A DNA stretch of 64,000 nt from Bugula neritina (lineage: Eukaryota > Bryozoa > Gymnolaemata > Cheilostomatida > Bugulidae). The stretch is from NCBI GenBank assembly GCA_964035545.1, contig OZ037765.1, positions 2,909,001 to 2,973,000 of the forward strand. Reading direction: 5' to 3'. Positions 51,853-62,334 of the stretch are shown piece after piece. How positions within the stretch are numbered: the stretch's first letter is position 1; each line of letters begins with the position of its first letter. The notes below the pieces were generated by a model that saw nothing but the letters and a program-made list of their open reading frames with translations, had not been told where the DNA came from and searched no databases. The position numbers and the translations under genes were made by a program.

Positions 51853-53124
51853 TTAGTAGCCTCTTCCTTCTTCCGTCAAATGCTTGTGCGCTCGGTGAGG
51901 TAACAACTGTCCAGGAAGTCTGAAGTAAAACAGTGCGAGATGAGTACAGAAAGCCAGAATCATTCTTCTCCTGTCTCCAAGAACTTTTTCATCAGTAAAC
52001 CGAACTTTCACGACGTGGAATTCAGAGTTGATTTTTGCTAGCACTCTTTTCTCATTCAGCGCTGATATGATCTCTAGGTTAAACTTAGGCTCGTTGTTCA
52101 GCATACCTTGCTCAGAGGGATGGACAATAACAGGAGCCTGTGTCCTTACTTTCATGTATGGGACCGGAGTCTCTGCCAATTTGGCAGTAGATGAAGGGTT
52201 GCTTTTGCTGCACATAGTGTAAGATCCTAAATCACAGCCGTTTTCTGAGTGTACAGTGATAATATCCGACCCGTTTGTCCTCTTACAAGAAATATCTGGA
52301 TACTCAGTTAGTCCATGAAACTTCATTACATCCAACAATAGTTCTACAATATAAACAACCCTCTTGGGTTTTGGGTGAATGATGTCCACATGTACCCTAC
52401 CGAACGTCGCCACCCCTTTGGAGTTTACGAATAATCGATCTCGACAAGAGCCCCGGATAATCAACTCATCAGTGCAGTCTAAAGGATGACACTGTTTAGC
52501 ACAACATACATTGTTGAAAAACATTGGCAAGTTTGTTAATTGGAACATGTTAAACTCTATGGCGAACTCCCTCAATGCGCTGGCTAGTACGAATCCTATA
52601 GTGACGGCAGAGCAAGAGCGACCTGGTGTTACCACTATCGATTCATATTGTTTGTCTAAATTGGCAATCAAAGCAAATTTATTAACAGAACGGTATTCTA
52701 TGTTGAAAGGTTTGTCGTTGACACATGTCCTGTGTAGAGACAGATTATTGCAAGACGCATCTGACGGATTGGTGAAAGTAACAAAGTTCTGCGATGCATC
52801 AGCACTTTTAGTTTGGCATATATCGAAAAAATAAGAAAAGCTCAATATGCCATTAGAACTGAAAGAATCTAGTTTACCAACTCCAACTTCATTTCCTAAT
52901 TCATCAGCTATTGTGATATTACTTAGAGAAGTAACTCCACTAAACTTCACGGTGCCTAAAATCCCAGCTTGCAAATCTAGTCGGATCAAATCGAATTCAG
53001 TCTCCTGGACATTGCAGTTATCGCTTATCTCATTCATTCGAAGAGCAAATTTCGTTGACATTAGACTCTCCAGAAACTTTTGTGTAGCCGACGGACCAGC
53101 CATGGGCACATGTTCTTGAGCCAT
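51853..53124 (-). CDS. Unrecognised 423-aa protein A, intronless, two-repeat (Tubby/scramblase-like?)
   Basis: One uninterrupted minus-strand frame with a good start context (AAAATGG) and an AATAAA about 110 bases after the stop. It is clearly homologous to the next upstream gene, B. No signal peptide. The chain seems to have two similar halves. Each is rich in alternating hydrophobic residues (beta strands) and ends in a strongly hydrophobic helix: about 171-194 (VTIGFVLASALREFAIE) and about 387-405 (MILAFCTHLALFYF). A beta barrel closed round a hydrophobic helix is the plan of the Tubby C-terminal, scramblase and LURP-one superfamily. I infer that fold but see no family signature, so function is unknown. 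Conserved with B: TEF(D/E)LIR, SCRD, FGRVH, CKR, ITVH, GSY.M, and the end LPGQL.PHR. Intronless form, unlike all neighbours, suggests retrocopy origin. Confidence 0.8.
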   Translation of the reverse strand: MAQEHVPMAGPSATQKFLESLMSTKFALRMNEISDNCNVQETEFDLIRLDLQAGILGTVKFSGVTSLSNITIADELGNEVGVGKLDSFSSNGILSFSYFFDICQTKSADASQNFVTFTNPSDASCNNLSLHRTCVNDKPFNIEYRSVNKFALIANLDKQYESIVVTPGRSCSAVTIGFVLASALREFAIEFNMFQLTNLPMFFNNVCCAKQCHPLDCTDELIIRGSCRDRLFVNSKGVATFGRVHVDIIHPKPKRVVYIVELLLDVMKFHGLTEYPDISCKRTNGSDIITVHSENGCDLGSYTMCSKSNPSSTAKLAETPVPYMKVRTQAPVIVHPSEQGMLNNEPKFNLEIISALNEKRVLAKINSEFHVVKVRFTDEKVLGDRRRMILAFCTHLALFYFRLPGQLLPHRAHKHLTEEGRGY

Positions 53125-53649
53125 TTTGATTCTATACTGCTTCTTTTTTCGATTTCAACTAATTTAAATTTTGCGTAGCAATTGTTTATAAAGATATTTA
53201 TAAAATTTTAAAAATTCTTATTGCTTAAATGTTTTTAATAATAGCTATATAAAATAGCAATATAAATTTCTGTTTATGAGTACACCAAATTCCAGCTCAG
53301 GCTAATGTAATTTGCATTTTTTAACATGGTCTCACTTTCATAATATAACATAATTTCTATATTTTATATATACAATTTATATATTTTCTCTACTCGTTAT
53401 ATCTATTTGCTTATTTGTTATAACTATTACAAAGTTTGTAACTTAACAAATGCAAAGAGCTGGAAACTGTTATCTTGAAAGATTAGCATTTTATTTTTTA
53501 TAAGTAAACTTGTAATAACAACTTTATTTATAAGAGCTTTTTTTAATTATAAAGAATCTGCAACATAATATTTTTGTCTCAAAGACTATCAACAATTTAA
53601 TTTAAGTTTTGATTATGTGTCACCATGTTACTTTTGTTGTTGAATGTTA
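53125..53649. promoter_or_regulatory. Spacer between paralogues A and B
   Basis: 525 bases, very AT-rich, that must hold the promoter of A and the 3' end of B. TTTATT at 53490-53495 gives AATAAA about 155 bases after the B stop. No gene is seen. Confidence 0.5.
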
Positions 53650-54888
53650 CTAAGACTGAGAGTCAGATTTGTACTTGTAAGGTCTGTGGGGTATGAGTTG
53701 CCCAGGTAGCTTAAAATAAAACAGCGCAAGATTGGTACAAAATGCCATCAGCAGTGTCTTGAAGCTGTTTTCATTCAATTCTTCTGAGAGAGAAACTCGA
53801 ACCACGTAGTTTTCAAACACAATCTTGCACAGTGTACGACAGTTGTCAAACGCACTGACTACCAGCAAGTTAGATTTCATTTGACAGTTGATTTGATCAT
53901 CTCTGGATACATAAACAGAGGGAGGCAGGGCTTTCACATGAAAGTATGGAGTACTGAGACCAGGAATTAGTCCTACAGATGTTGGATCACTGCGACTAGA
54001 CATTGAGTAGCTGCCCACTTCCTCGCCGTCATAGCCGTGTACAGTAATCATGTTAGAGCACTCAGAGCGTTTACAATAGAACGGAGTGCAACCTTGCTGG
54101 TTGTTGAACTTGATTTGATGAGACATCACCTCGACAACATACAGCAGTCTGTTCTCCTTGTTCAGAGTAAATATCTCTGCATGTACTCGGCCAAATGAAG
54201 GCTTTCCATTCTGATTCATAGTAAACTGGTCTCTGCATGAAGCTCTAATAACCATTTCTGGCACAGGTACAGGAGGGGATAAGCACTTTTCCATCATATC
54301 CGTTGGCAGTGGTGTAGTCAGATACATTTTATAAGTGTAGAAATACTCTCTGATTGCAGCGACAAGAATACACCCAACAGCGTATTTAAAGATGCTTTTT
54401 CCTGGTGAAATGACAATAGCAGACTCTTGCCGATAGAGAGATGCTACTTCGGAGCTATCAAACAGTCTAAATATAGACTTTGTCGTATCGTTGATAATGG
54501 AGGGACGGATTATTATCAAATTACTTAAACATGGCCCACATGTTTGAACAAATGTTACCCCTTCTTGGGTTACACTTGCTTCCACGTTATCGGGGCAATC
54601 AAAGATGGTCAAACTTGAGGCTATTTGTGGATCACATGAATCAAAGTTAGCTTCACCTACTTTAGCTCCCTTTGGATCTACAAGAGTGATAGTTGATCCA
54701 AGTAGATGCACGGAGCCCAGCACTCCTGGCTCTGTGTCGGTCCTAATGAGCTCAAACTCTGTGCTAAATGCACTGCAGGAAGCGACAAACTTCCGGCAGT
54801 CAGCACGAATACCGAAACTTTGAGCACACAGACTGTTGAGGAATTCACTTGTCGCAGAGCTCGCTACAGATGCGCCACCAGCAGCCAT
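53650..54888 (-). CDS. Unrecognised 412-aa protein B, intronless paralogue of A
   Basis: Single minus-strand frame, stop TAG at 53650-53652, start context CAACATGG. It aligns with A from end to end. Shared blocks: TEFELIR (44-50), PGKS with a hydrophobic helix to about 189, ASCRD (216-220), FGRVH (232-236), YCKR (271-274), MITVHG, GSYSMSSRSDPTS, STPY, and AFCTNLALFYFKLPGQLIP near the C-terminus (382-400). Overall similarity is moderate, so the duplication is old compared with the SLC15 array. Both copies stay open over 1.2 kb in AT-rich DNA, strong evidence that both are maintained as proteins. No catalytic motif is recognised. The conserved Cys and charged residues around SCRD/FGRVH are the best candidates for a functional site. 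Confidence 0.8.
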   Translation of the reverse strand: MAAGGASVASSATSEFLNSLCAQSFGIRADCRKFVASCSAFSTEFELIRTDTEPGVLGSVHLLGSTITLVDPKGAKVGEANFDSCDPQIASSLTIFDCPDNVEASVTQEGVTFVQTCGPCLSNLIIIRPSIINDTTKSIFRLFDSSEVASLYRQESAIVISPGKSIFKYAVGCILVAAIREYFYTYKMYLTTPLPTDMMEKCLSPPVPVPEMVIRASCRDQFTMNQNGKPSFGRVHAEIFTLNKENRLLYVVEVMSHQIKFNNQQGCTPFYCKRSECSNMITVHGYDGEEVGSYSMSSRSDPTSVGLIPGLSTPYFHVKALPPSVYVSRDDQINCQMKSNLLVVSAFDNCRTLCKIVFENYVVRVSLSEELNENSFKTLLMAFCTNLALFYFKLPGQLIPHRPYKYKSDSQS

Positions 54889-55250
54889 GTTGGAGTAGAG
54901 TTGAAACTAGTTTGTGAATTTATTTTTGGAATTCGATGACAATACAAAAATTGTGAAGCCAAGCAAATTTTTATTTAAACTGTCATAGAATTAAAAAGAA
55001 TTGTTGAATTAGAATAAAAACACAAAAGCAATGAAAATCTTAAATTATTTTCTAATATTCCAGTAGCTACATTATATAAATAATTTATTACACATACAAA
55101 ACTATCTTGTTTGTTTACTAAAAACATTATTTCGAACAAATTGATTGCTTTTGGGTTATCTTTGTGAAGTGCCATTTATTACATTTTACCTAAACATTTT
55201 TTAATAGTTTTTTATACAAATTATTTTTTTTTTATTTACATACTGCATTA

Positions 55251-55252
<2 letters not shown>

Positions 55253-55308
<56 letters not shown>
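55253..55308. repeat. (TA)n microsatellite
   Basis: Pure TA run directly before the first copy of the 190-bp repeat. A second TA run (about 55771-55802) directly follows the second copy. Confidence 0.95.
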
Positions 55309-55310
<2 letters not shown>

Positions 55311-55311
<1 letters not shown>

Positions 55312-55767
55312 CAATGCTCCTGGCTCCTAGGTGACCCCTAGAGTCATTTGAGCACTCTGGCTTGGGTTTACACACCTTTTAAATATGCTTTAGTAAAACT
55401 ATAAGTTTTACTATTGCAAAGGTGTGGGCCATGGTACTCTGTTCTGTGCTGATAAGGGGACAAATCCCGAACCAGCTGCTGTCCACAGATTGAGATATTA
55501 CGCTCTCATTTAATGCTCAGCAATGACATTAAATGATTGAGCAATCTCACCATGGTCACAAACTCAAGCTGCTAGCATTTTGCAATGCTCGTGACTCCTA
55601 GGTGACCCCTAGAGTCACTTGAGCACTCTGGCTTGAGTTTACACACTTTTTAAATATGCTTTAGTAAAACTATAAGTTTTACTATTGCGAAGGTGTGGGC
55701 CATGGTACTCTGTTCTTTGCTGATGAGGGGACAAATCCCGAAACAGCTGCTGTCCACATGCAGATTG

Positions 55768-55771
<4 letters not shown>
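55311..55771. repeat. Direct repeat of about 190 bp, two copies, bounded by (TA)n
   Basis: 55311-55497 and 55582-55771 are roughly 90% identical by eye (shared GGTGACCCCTAGAGTCA, GGCCATGGTACTCTGTTCT). Each contains the small palindrome GTAAAACTATAAGTTTTAC. They are separated by 84 unrelated bases. The arrangement (TA)n - copy - spacer - copy - (TA)n suggests a dimeric mobile element that inserts in TA repeats. No tRNA boxes were found. Confidence 0.8.
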
Positions 55772-55807
<36 letters not shown>

Positions 55808-56545
55808 TTAATAACATTATATAATTGGTTCATTAAAAACAAACTGGCATTTCTTTTTCATGCTACTTTTAGTTGCATTAATAAGGGTGGAGAATAAGAC
55901 ATCCCGTAATCACAGTTAATTTGACGTCAATGATAAGATAAAAACAAATAAATTTTGATCAAACATGTTGAAATAGTTTCAAGAATGTCAGCGTTTAACA
56001 AAATTCAAAACAACATAATTCAATTCTGCAAAGCAAACTCTAACAAAATCAGAACAAATTATAAACTGCATGATCAGCTGTTGTATCTGCTAAACCTGAT
56101 TAAGCCACTTGACTTAAATAGAAACAAGTGAAGACACAAAGTAGTACGCTACAAAACAATAAATATGCATAAGGGGTTTAACCGTGGTCCATTCACTTGT
56201 TAAAACCATGAAACTCTTAAGCTTTTAAGAACATTTGATTCTTTTTTTATTTGCAACTATTTTGCATTACGACAGCATAAGCTTCATTGTGATATTATGC
56301 TAGCGCCATGCTTCTATAAACTATTGTTTTATAACTAGCAATTGGTGCAGATAATTTTAAAAATATCAAAATCATTCTCACATTGTGGGAGAAAGATAAG
56401 ACTTGGAACATTTTCAGAGCAGTTCAATTGTTTTGGAAGTGCGCGTATCGAAATATATATAATTTACTTGCTGCTTCCGAAAGTTTGTATTGCTGTACTG
56501 ATAACAAATGAAAGAAAAGTTGTATGGTGTGTTGTTCACTCAGTG

Positions 56546-56611
56546 GTCCCTAGAGTGTAATGGTTAGCTTGCCTGCTTTCGGAGGTCTCGAGTTTGAATC
56601 CCAGTAGGGGC
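56546..56611 (+). repeat. tRNA-like SINE head with intact acceptor stem
   Basis: GTCCCTA (56546-56552) can pair with TAGGGGC (56605-56611) at 6 of 7 positions. An A-box-like AGTGTAATGGTTAGC and a B-box AGTTTGAATCC lie between. The anticodon arm is too short for a normal tRNA. It is followed by the AAAATTATTTT tail shared with the other copies, so it is a SINE relic. Confidence 0.6.
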
Positions 56612-57258
56612 AAAATTATTTTATGTGATTACTGATATTATAAAGGGTTAAAAATAGCTATTTGAAAATATAGTGTTATCTCGCTTATGCTATATAAAAT
56701 TTAAATTGAAAAAATAATTGAACAAAAAGTGACAATATATTATCACTGCATGTGATTTGTATAACAACGTTTACATTGGTATTCCATATTGATAAGCACA
56801 GAAATCGAAATGTCAAAATACAAGTCAACCTGTGTTTACGAGCTCACTTTTTTAAACAGCTGTAATATTACATATGTGACACCACCCTGAGTACAAACCC
56901 AACGCATTTAATAGCTTTATTCAATATATTATTTCAAGAAACATATAATTTAAAATTATATGTATGCAGTTTCTTTATACTGTTCATAACTATCACACTT
57001 ATAATAGAAACTAATAAATTTAGAATATTATATTTAATTATATATCATACATTATTCCTAATAGAAATATTTCTGTCATCTCACTGATAAATACAATTTA
57101 TAACGAAAAGCAAACGCATTGGAAATCACAAACTTAAGTAATAGCAACTATATATTGAGGTGTACAGATTATAGGCCTTATGAATATTGCGCACAAAACT
57201 GCTCTAACTAAGGTATCTTTTTCAAAATCCTGTTGACTCTCGTGATTAGCTATTGGTG

Positions 57259-60200
57259 CTAATTAACCGCTTGTTGCTCCTGTTCTGGTTCTGGAAGTAT
57301 GATCATCCAATGGAGTCCAAGACGGAAATATTTACAGCATTTATAAAATATGAAGGTGCAAACAACAAGAAAAAAGGCCAAGGCATAAAAATAAATATCT
57401 AACTTTCCACAGTTGATGTTATTTGTCACTTGAAATATAGTTGTTAGAGCTAATCCAATAAAATTCCCAATGCCGATGGAAAACCAAAGTAATCCCATAG
57501 ATAGTCCTTGCATGTGAACCGGAGACTTGGTGTAGGCATACTCTAAACCTAAAAAAACAATCATTACTTTTGTTTTATAACAATAGCATGGAGTGTAGAA
57601 ACAATGCTAGTGGTTGCACTTGTAATTTGTACTGTAGCATCTCTTTATTTTAAAATTTAAAGTTGTTTTTTAGGAAATTATTTTCACATTTAGGAACTCC
57701 AACAACATGGTTGCCATACAGTACTTTTATATAAGGCATCCATTATTTGAATTTAAATATAGAAAACTGCACATACCAAGCAAAATTATTAGCAAAAGAT
57801 TTTAATTGCATAACAATATTCTTGTAAATTTACAAGTTTCTTGAACATGGCTCAATATTGACAATAACGTTTTTTTATTTCACAGAAAAATGTTGGTATA
57901 ATTCCTTAGCTAATCTTTAGCTAAAAGAATACATGAGTTTCATATCTTATAGCAGTTAAAATGTAATATCTAAATTATTGTTCATTTTTGTTATTTCTTT
58001 TGTAATAAATCATATCATTATTTTCATTTTTTGCTTATGTTTGGGTGAATTACAATACCAAAAAAGTTAACTGGTCAATTAAAACTGTTTCAAAATAAAT
58101 AAACCAACCTGTGGCTGTGATTAATATTTCACTCGCTCCTGCTAAGCAATACTGGATAGTTTGCCACGCAATATGTAATGATGGTGCAGTGCGATAATAA
58201 GTAAAATCTAAAACAGATGAAGAATTTATTTATAGTTAAATAAATTCCTATATGAAGTATCATTTCAAAGTACAAATAAGTTGCAATAATTTTACAAATT
58301 TCTATTGCCAATAAAGTGGTTGAAAATATCAATAATTTTACCACAACTCTTGAGCATGATCACAAAACATAGCAACTTGTTTAAACATTTACTAAACAGG
58401 GTTATATAAGATTTATTTGGGAAATAAACTTGACTGCTGGACAATGACATGCTTTAATGATAGAAAAAAAACAAATATAAAAGAATCAATAGAGGTTTTA
58501 ATTCTATGGACAATTTTGCAACTGCATGGCAAGCTACCTATATCACTGTAATATGTACATAAGTAAAGATGGTATATCTGATTATAGACATAGTTTTTTA
58601 TTACTGAATTTGATAACCACGTTGTAGTTGCAACACACAGTTTTTTGAAATTTTTATTTTAAGCTGACATAAATTAGCACCTTCTATCAACTCAGCAGAT
58701 CATAATATTAACAAAATTTATAAAAACTCGAGCCAATAAAAAGACAAATTTTGCCTTAAGGTCTTAAAAGCTTATATGTAACTTAATTCAGTGAAATAAG
58801 CGCCTGTAAAATGTGAATTTTTTTGAAATTATATTGGTTTTTTGAACTAAGAGAACAGCTTTGGTGCAGTGGTTAAAGCGCTGCATGGCCTAGTGAAAAA
58901 GAAGGTAAGTCCTTAAAGTTCAAACACCAACGGGGAGGTTAGGAAAAGCAATCAGTCATACTTGCTTCGGTGTAGTATTTAAAAATAAGTTTTTATATAG
59001 CTGGTTTTACTAAACTCTTTCTATCAAGAGTACTAACAGGGATAATTACTACAAACTTGCGTAAGAGATTTTTACTAACCTATAAATTGAACCTGTACTC
59101 CAAGTTCACAAATATTCTGTAGCCGTGCTGTTTCAATAGCTCCGGCGGCAAGCATCGACAATGAAGCGAAGATCATACCCATGACAAGACGGCGATATGT
59201 ATAAATAAAACAGTTGCGAGCAGTGAGGCATTCGTAGAAGGTATGAGCAAACGGCAGGAATAATAAAATGAATATATTGTCAGCAATACTCAGAAATGCA
59301 GCCGCCATCTAAAATAAAATAGCACATTTAATGTAACCCAATTTAATTAAATTTCAAATGTTTCAATAATGAAAGAATATACTATTAGTTGCAGGTTTAT
59401 TAGTCATTAGTGTAACACAGTTCATTGAGACAGTTTCCCACAATAAACTGCCTATCCATATTATTTCTAGATATCTATTTTTATTAAGCATCATTACGTT
59501 GTTGATGCAACCTCTCTACCGCCACATCAATAAACATTATATTCAAAAGCAGCTGAATAAAAATCAAAGATATTTTAGAATATTGATTATCAACACATAC
59601 TGGACTGTTTTTTGAGCTAGTGTCTCCATCTAAATATGTTGTATTAGTCACGCTGTCACAGAGAGTTGAGTTGAGCAGCTGCCACCTGGAGGTGCAGGAT
59701 GTTATTGGAAAGACGGTTGGCTGATCAAGAGGGAAGCCGAGTGACATATGAAGTCCTTGCAGTTGGTAAATGTTTCCCATAATCTAAAAACAATTACTAA
59801 AAAAGTAAAGCTTTGACTTTATTCCTCCAGTTTTGATTGCAGTTTTTTTTTAAATTTTTGAAAAGTTTGCAATTTACTAACATTAGGACAAAATTTGTGT
59901 TTTTAATGCTGCTAGAAATGTATATTCAGTTAAACATGGTGCTGTAATTCGTATATACACCAGAGCTTTACAGTGGTCAAATAGCTTGTGCTTTATGTCA
60001 TGCAGTTTTCTCCTTGTACTGCAACATTTGGTCACAGAATTGTGAAACTACATTTTTAGTAATCCTATTGTATAAAATGTAAGTTTGTAGAACTATATAT
60101 CTTAAAAATGATATGTTTACCTTTTAATGCCATGCCCTGGCCAGTTGGCAGAGAAGATGATGGTATATAACCATGATTTTGAGTAAACATTTTAATAAAA

Positions 60201-61528
60201 GCAGTTTTATCATTCATGAATACAAAAACTTGCATGACTGTAGCAGATCCAGTAGGGAACCATCAACAGAACCACTTTGAATATCTGACAGATGTTCTTT
60301 GTATCTCTTATCTCTTGAAATGTACACTCAGCTCCAGGGTAACCTTTAGCCTCATTGGAATATTCCAGAAGCCATTCTTCCTCTATGCTAAAATGTTTAA
60401 TAATTAACCATTATTTAACAAATAATAATAGCCAACTGTTTAGCTGCCATAAAATAAAATACATTCCCTTTACTTGAAACTTACAATATCCTGAAGTTTC
60501 TTTCAAAAAATACTCTTGATACACCAAAAGTTATGTATTTTTAAACTTATCGTTTATTTATCTATTAAACAAGTATAATTATTATACTAGCTACTCTTAA
60601 TGATATAAAAATCATTTTTAGCATGCAATCTTATGTTATTCGTTACAGGAATATTAAACATCAGAAAATATTTTTTTTAAATATATGACTTAATTATTAA
60701 TTTAACAATTGTACACTAGTATCTGTAAATTTGTGTGATAATTTGAATGTTTTTTTAGCATTAATCAGGTATGTGATAGCATATATCACTAAAGTTGGCT
60801 TCAATAATCCATCAATAGTCTTTAGTTACTAATAGACATCAAACACAAGTCATTTTATATGAATACATGTAGAGCTATATGGGCCACTTACTCGGGATTG
60901 TTTCTCTTCACTTTCCGGGCATTGCAAATAACCTTAAATATGTCCTTCACTACAAATCTCGATTCAGGTAATCTTTTGATAGATAATTTCATACCTAAAA
61001 CATAATTTAACAAAAATTGTATTAGCCAAAAACTTTTGAGATGAAGTTAGTAGTTTTGCTAATTTGAATGACAAACTACATTATATTAAAAATTTAAGGT
61101 GACAAAGGTGAGTTTAAATCAACATTTGGTAATAATAGCATAAGATAAATAGCTTTTGGTTTCTTTCACTTACAACTTTTGTTTTAATAATTTACTCACC
61201 GGTTTTACTGTCTTAAAAGCAAAATCAAAATATTGACAAAAGTATCAAGTAAATTATGCTGTTGAGTTAAAGCAATGTTTCAACGGCTTTGACCCGATTT
61301 AGAAGAACAGTTTTGTTTTTGCAAGAAAGTATACCTGACAGGAAAAACAGAAAGCTGAGCAACAGGGAGCTTGATAATGCTATGAGATATCCAAAAGCAA
61401 AACTTGTTCTCTCCTCCAACATAGAAAAGCCGGAATTTGCAATAAGAGCTCCGAGATTGGTTCCCCAGAAGTACCAAGTCATAAACTTGCGAGAGTGAGT
61501 GACTCCGTACATTCGAACCTATGAAGTA

Positions 61529-61624
<96 letters not shown>

Positions 61625-62334
61625 GTATATATATATATGTATATATATATGTATATGTATATTGTTTCTTTTCTCCAATCAGCAATCAACTCTACAAAAA
61701 ATTTAAAATATTGCAATAACGCAACAAATACGTAATATAAGTACATCAACTAAGTTATTTATCTGTTTTACCTGCAAAGTCTTACCTGTTGAGCTCCAAA
61801 CGGTGGTAAATTAGTCTTGACGATTGCAGCTGCCATTGAAATAATGAACAAGGCAAGGCCAATCAGTGATACAGAAAGTCTCAAGTCATCATCAGAAAAA
61901 GTCCTTTCACAAGCAGTTCCCTCATAAGTATTAGACGAAGAATTTTGTGAAATTTTCAAATAATCATACTTTGAAGTTTTATACAGCAAGGCATAACCCA
62001 AGTGGTAGAAAATGTACCCAATAATAATGGTCACATGACGACTTATATAACTATCAGATATCACGCCCCCCAGCAAACAGCAAGTATAGGTAACAGCATT
62101 AAAGAGGAATTGCACTGCAGAGGCTTGACTGTCGGATAGGCAAAGGGGCTGCTTAGTGAGGTAAGCAAACAGTGTCCCCGACACGCTGTACCACGCCACT
62201 CTCTCAAAGGTTTCGGCAGCTATGACGAAAAAGGCAGCGGCTATTCGCTTCGGACCTCTTTGCTCATCTTCGTCTACATATGGATGTCTGCCGCTAGTCT
62301 GTGTCATCAGGGGCGTGGTCTCGTTGGCGGCCAT
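57259..62334 (-). CDS. SLC15A4: SLC15A3/A4-type peptide/histidine transporter, fourth gene
   Basis: Eight exons on the minus strand: 62334-61786, 61518-61335, 60994-60892, 60387-60234, 59783-59601, 59308-59080, 58207-58109, 57548-57259; 1791 nt, 596 aa. Exon lengths 154, 229 and 99 equal those of exons 4, 6 and 7 of the tandem copies, so all four share one ancestral structure, but the protein is much more diverged. Start [10 protein letters not shown] with an acidic dileucine-like motif; [10 protein letters not shown] (TM1) keeps the full ExxER (Glu41, Glu44, Arg45) and the TM4 Lys is present (Lys173 in VKTNLPPFG). Thus proton coupling is probably conserved here. PTR2 signature is [11 protein letters not shown], with Thr for the usual Ile. 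Intron 4 seems to use a GC donor (GCAAGT, just below 60234). Intron 1 has a (TA)n tract, intron 6 a tRNA-like repeat. Confidence 0.9.
58861..58936 (+). repeat. Degenerate tRNA-like repeat in intron 6 of the fourth SLC15 gene
   Basis: TGGTGCAGTGGTTA (A-box) and AGTTCAAACAC (B-box, about 58917) are spaced as in a tRNA gene with a long insert, but the stems do not pair convincingly. It differs from the other SINE heads in the window. Confidence 0.45.
61531..61663. repeat. (TA)n microsatellite, intron 1 of the fourth SLC15 gene
   Basis: About 130 bp of TA with a few GTA interruptions, starting only 11 bases from the exon 2 acceptor, where it may take part of the branch-point/pyrimidine region. 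ORFs here are artefacts. Confidence 0.95.

Larger units (their letters stand above)
54889..57258. other. Repeat-rich intergenic region upstream of gene B
   Basis: Holds two (TA)n tracts, a 190-bp direct repeat and a tRNA-like SINE (separate entries), otherwise AT-rich DNA. It lies between the 5' end of gene B and the 3' end of the fourth SLC15 gene. No exon is recognised. Confidence 0.5.

Noticed and set aside
52511-54823. Plus-strand ORFs opposite genes A and B
   Set aside because: Shadows of the conserved minus-strand frames; the two paralogues are similar only in the minus-strand reading.
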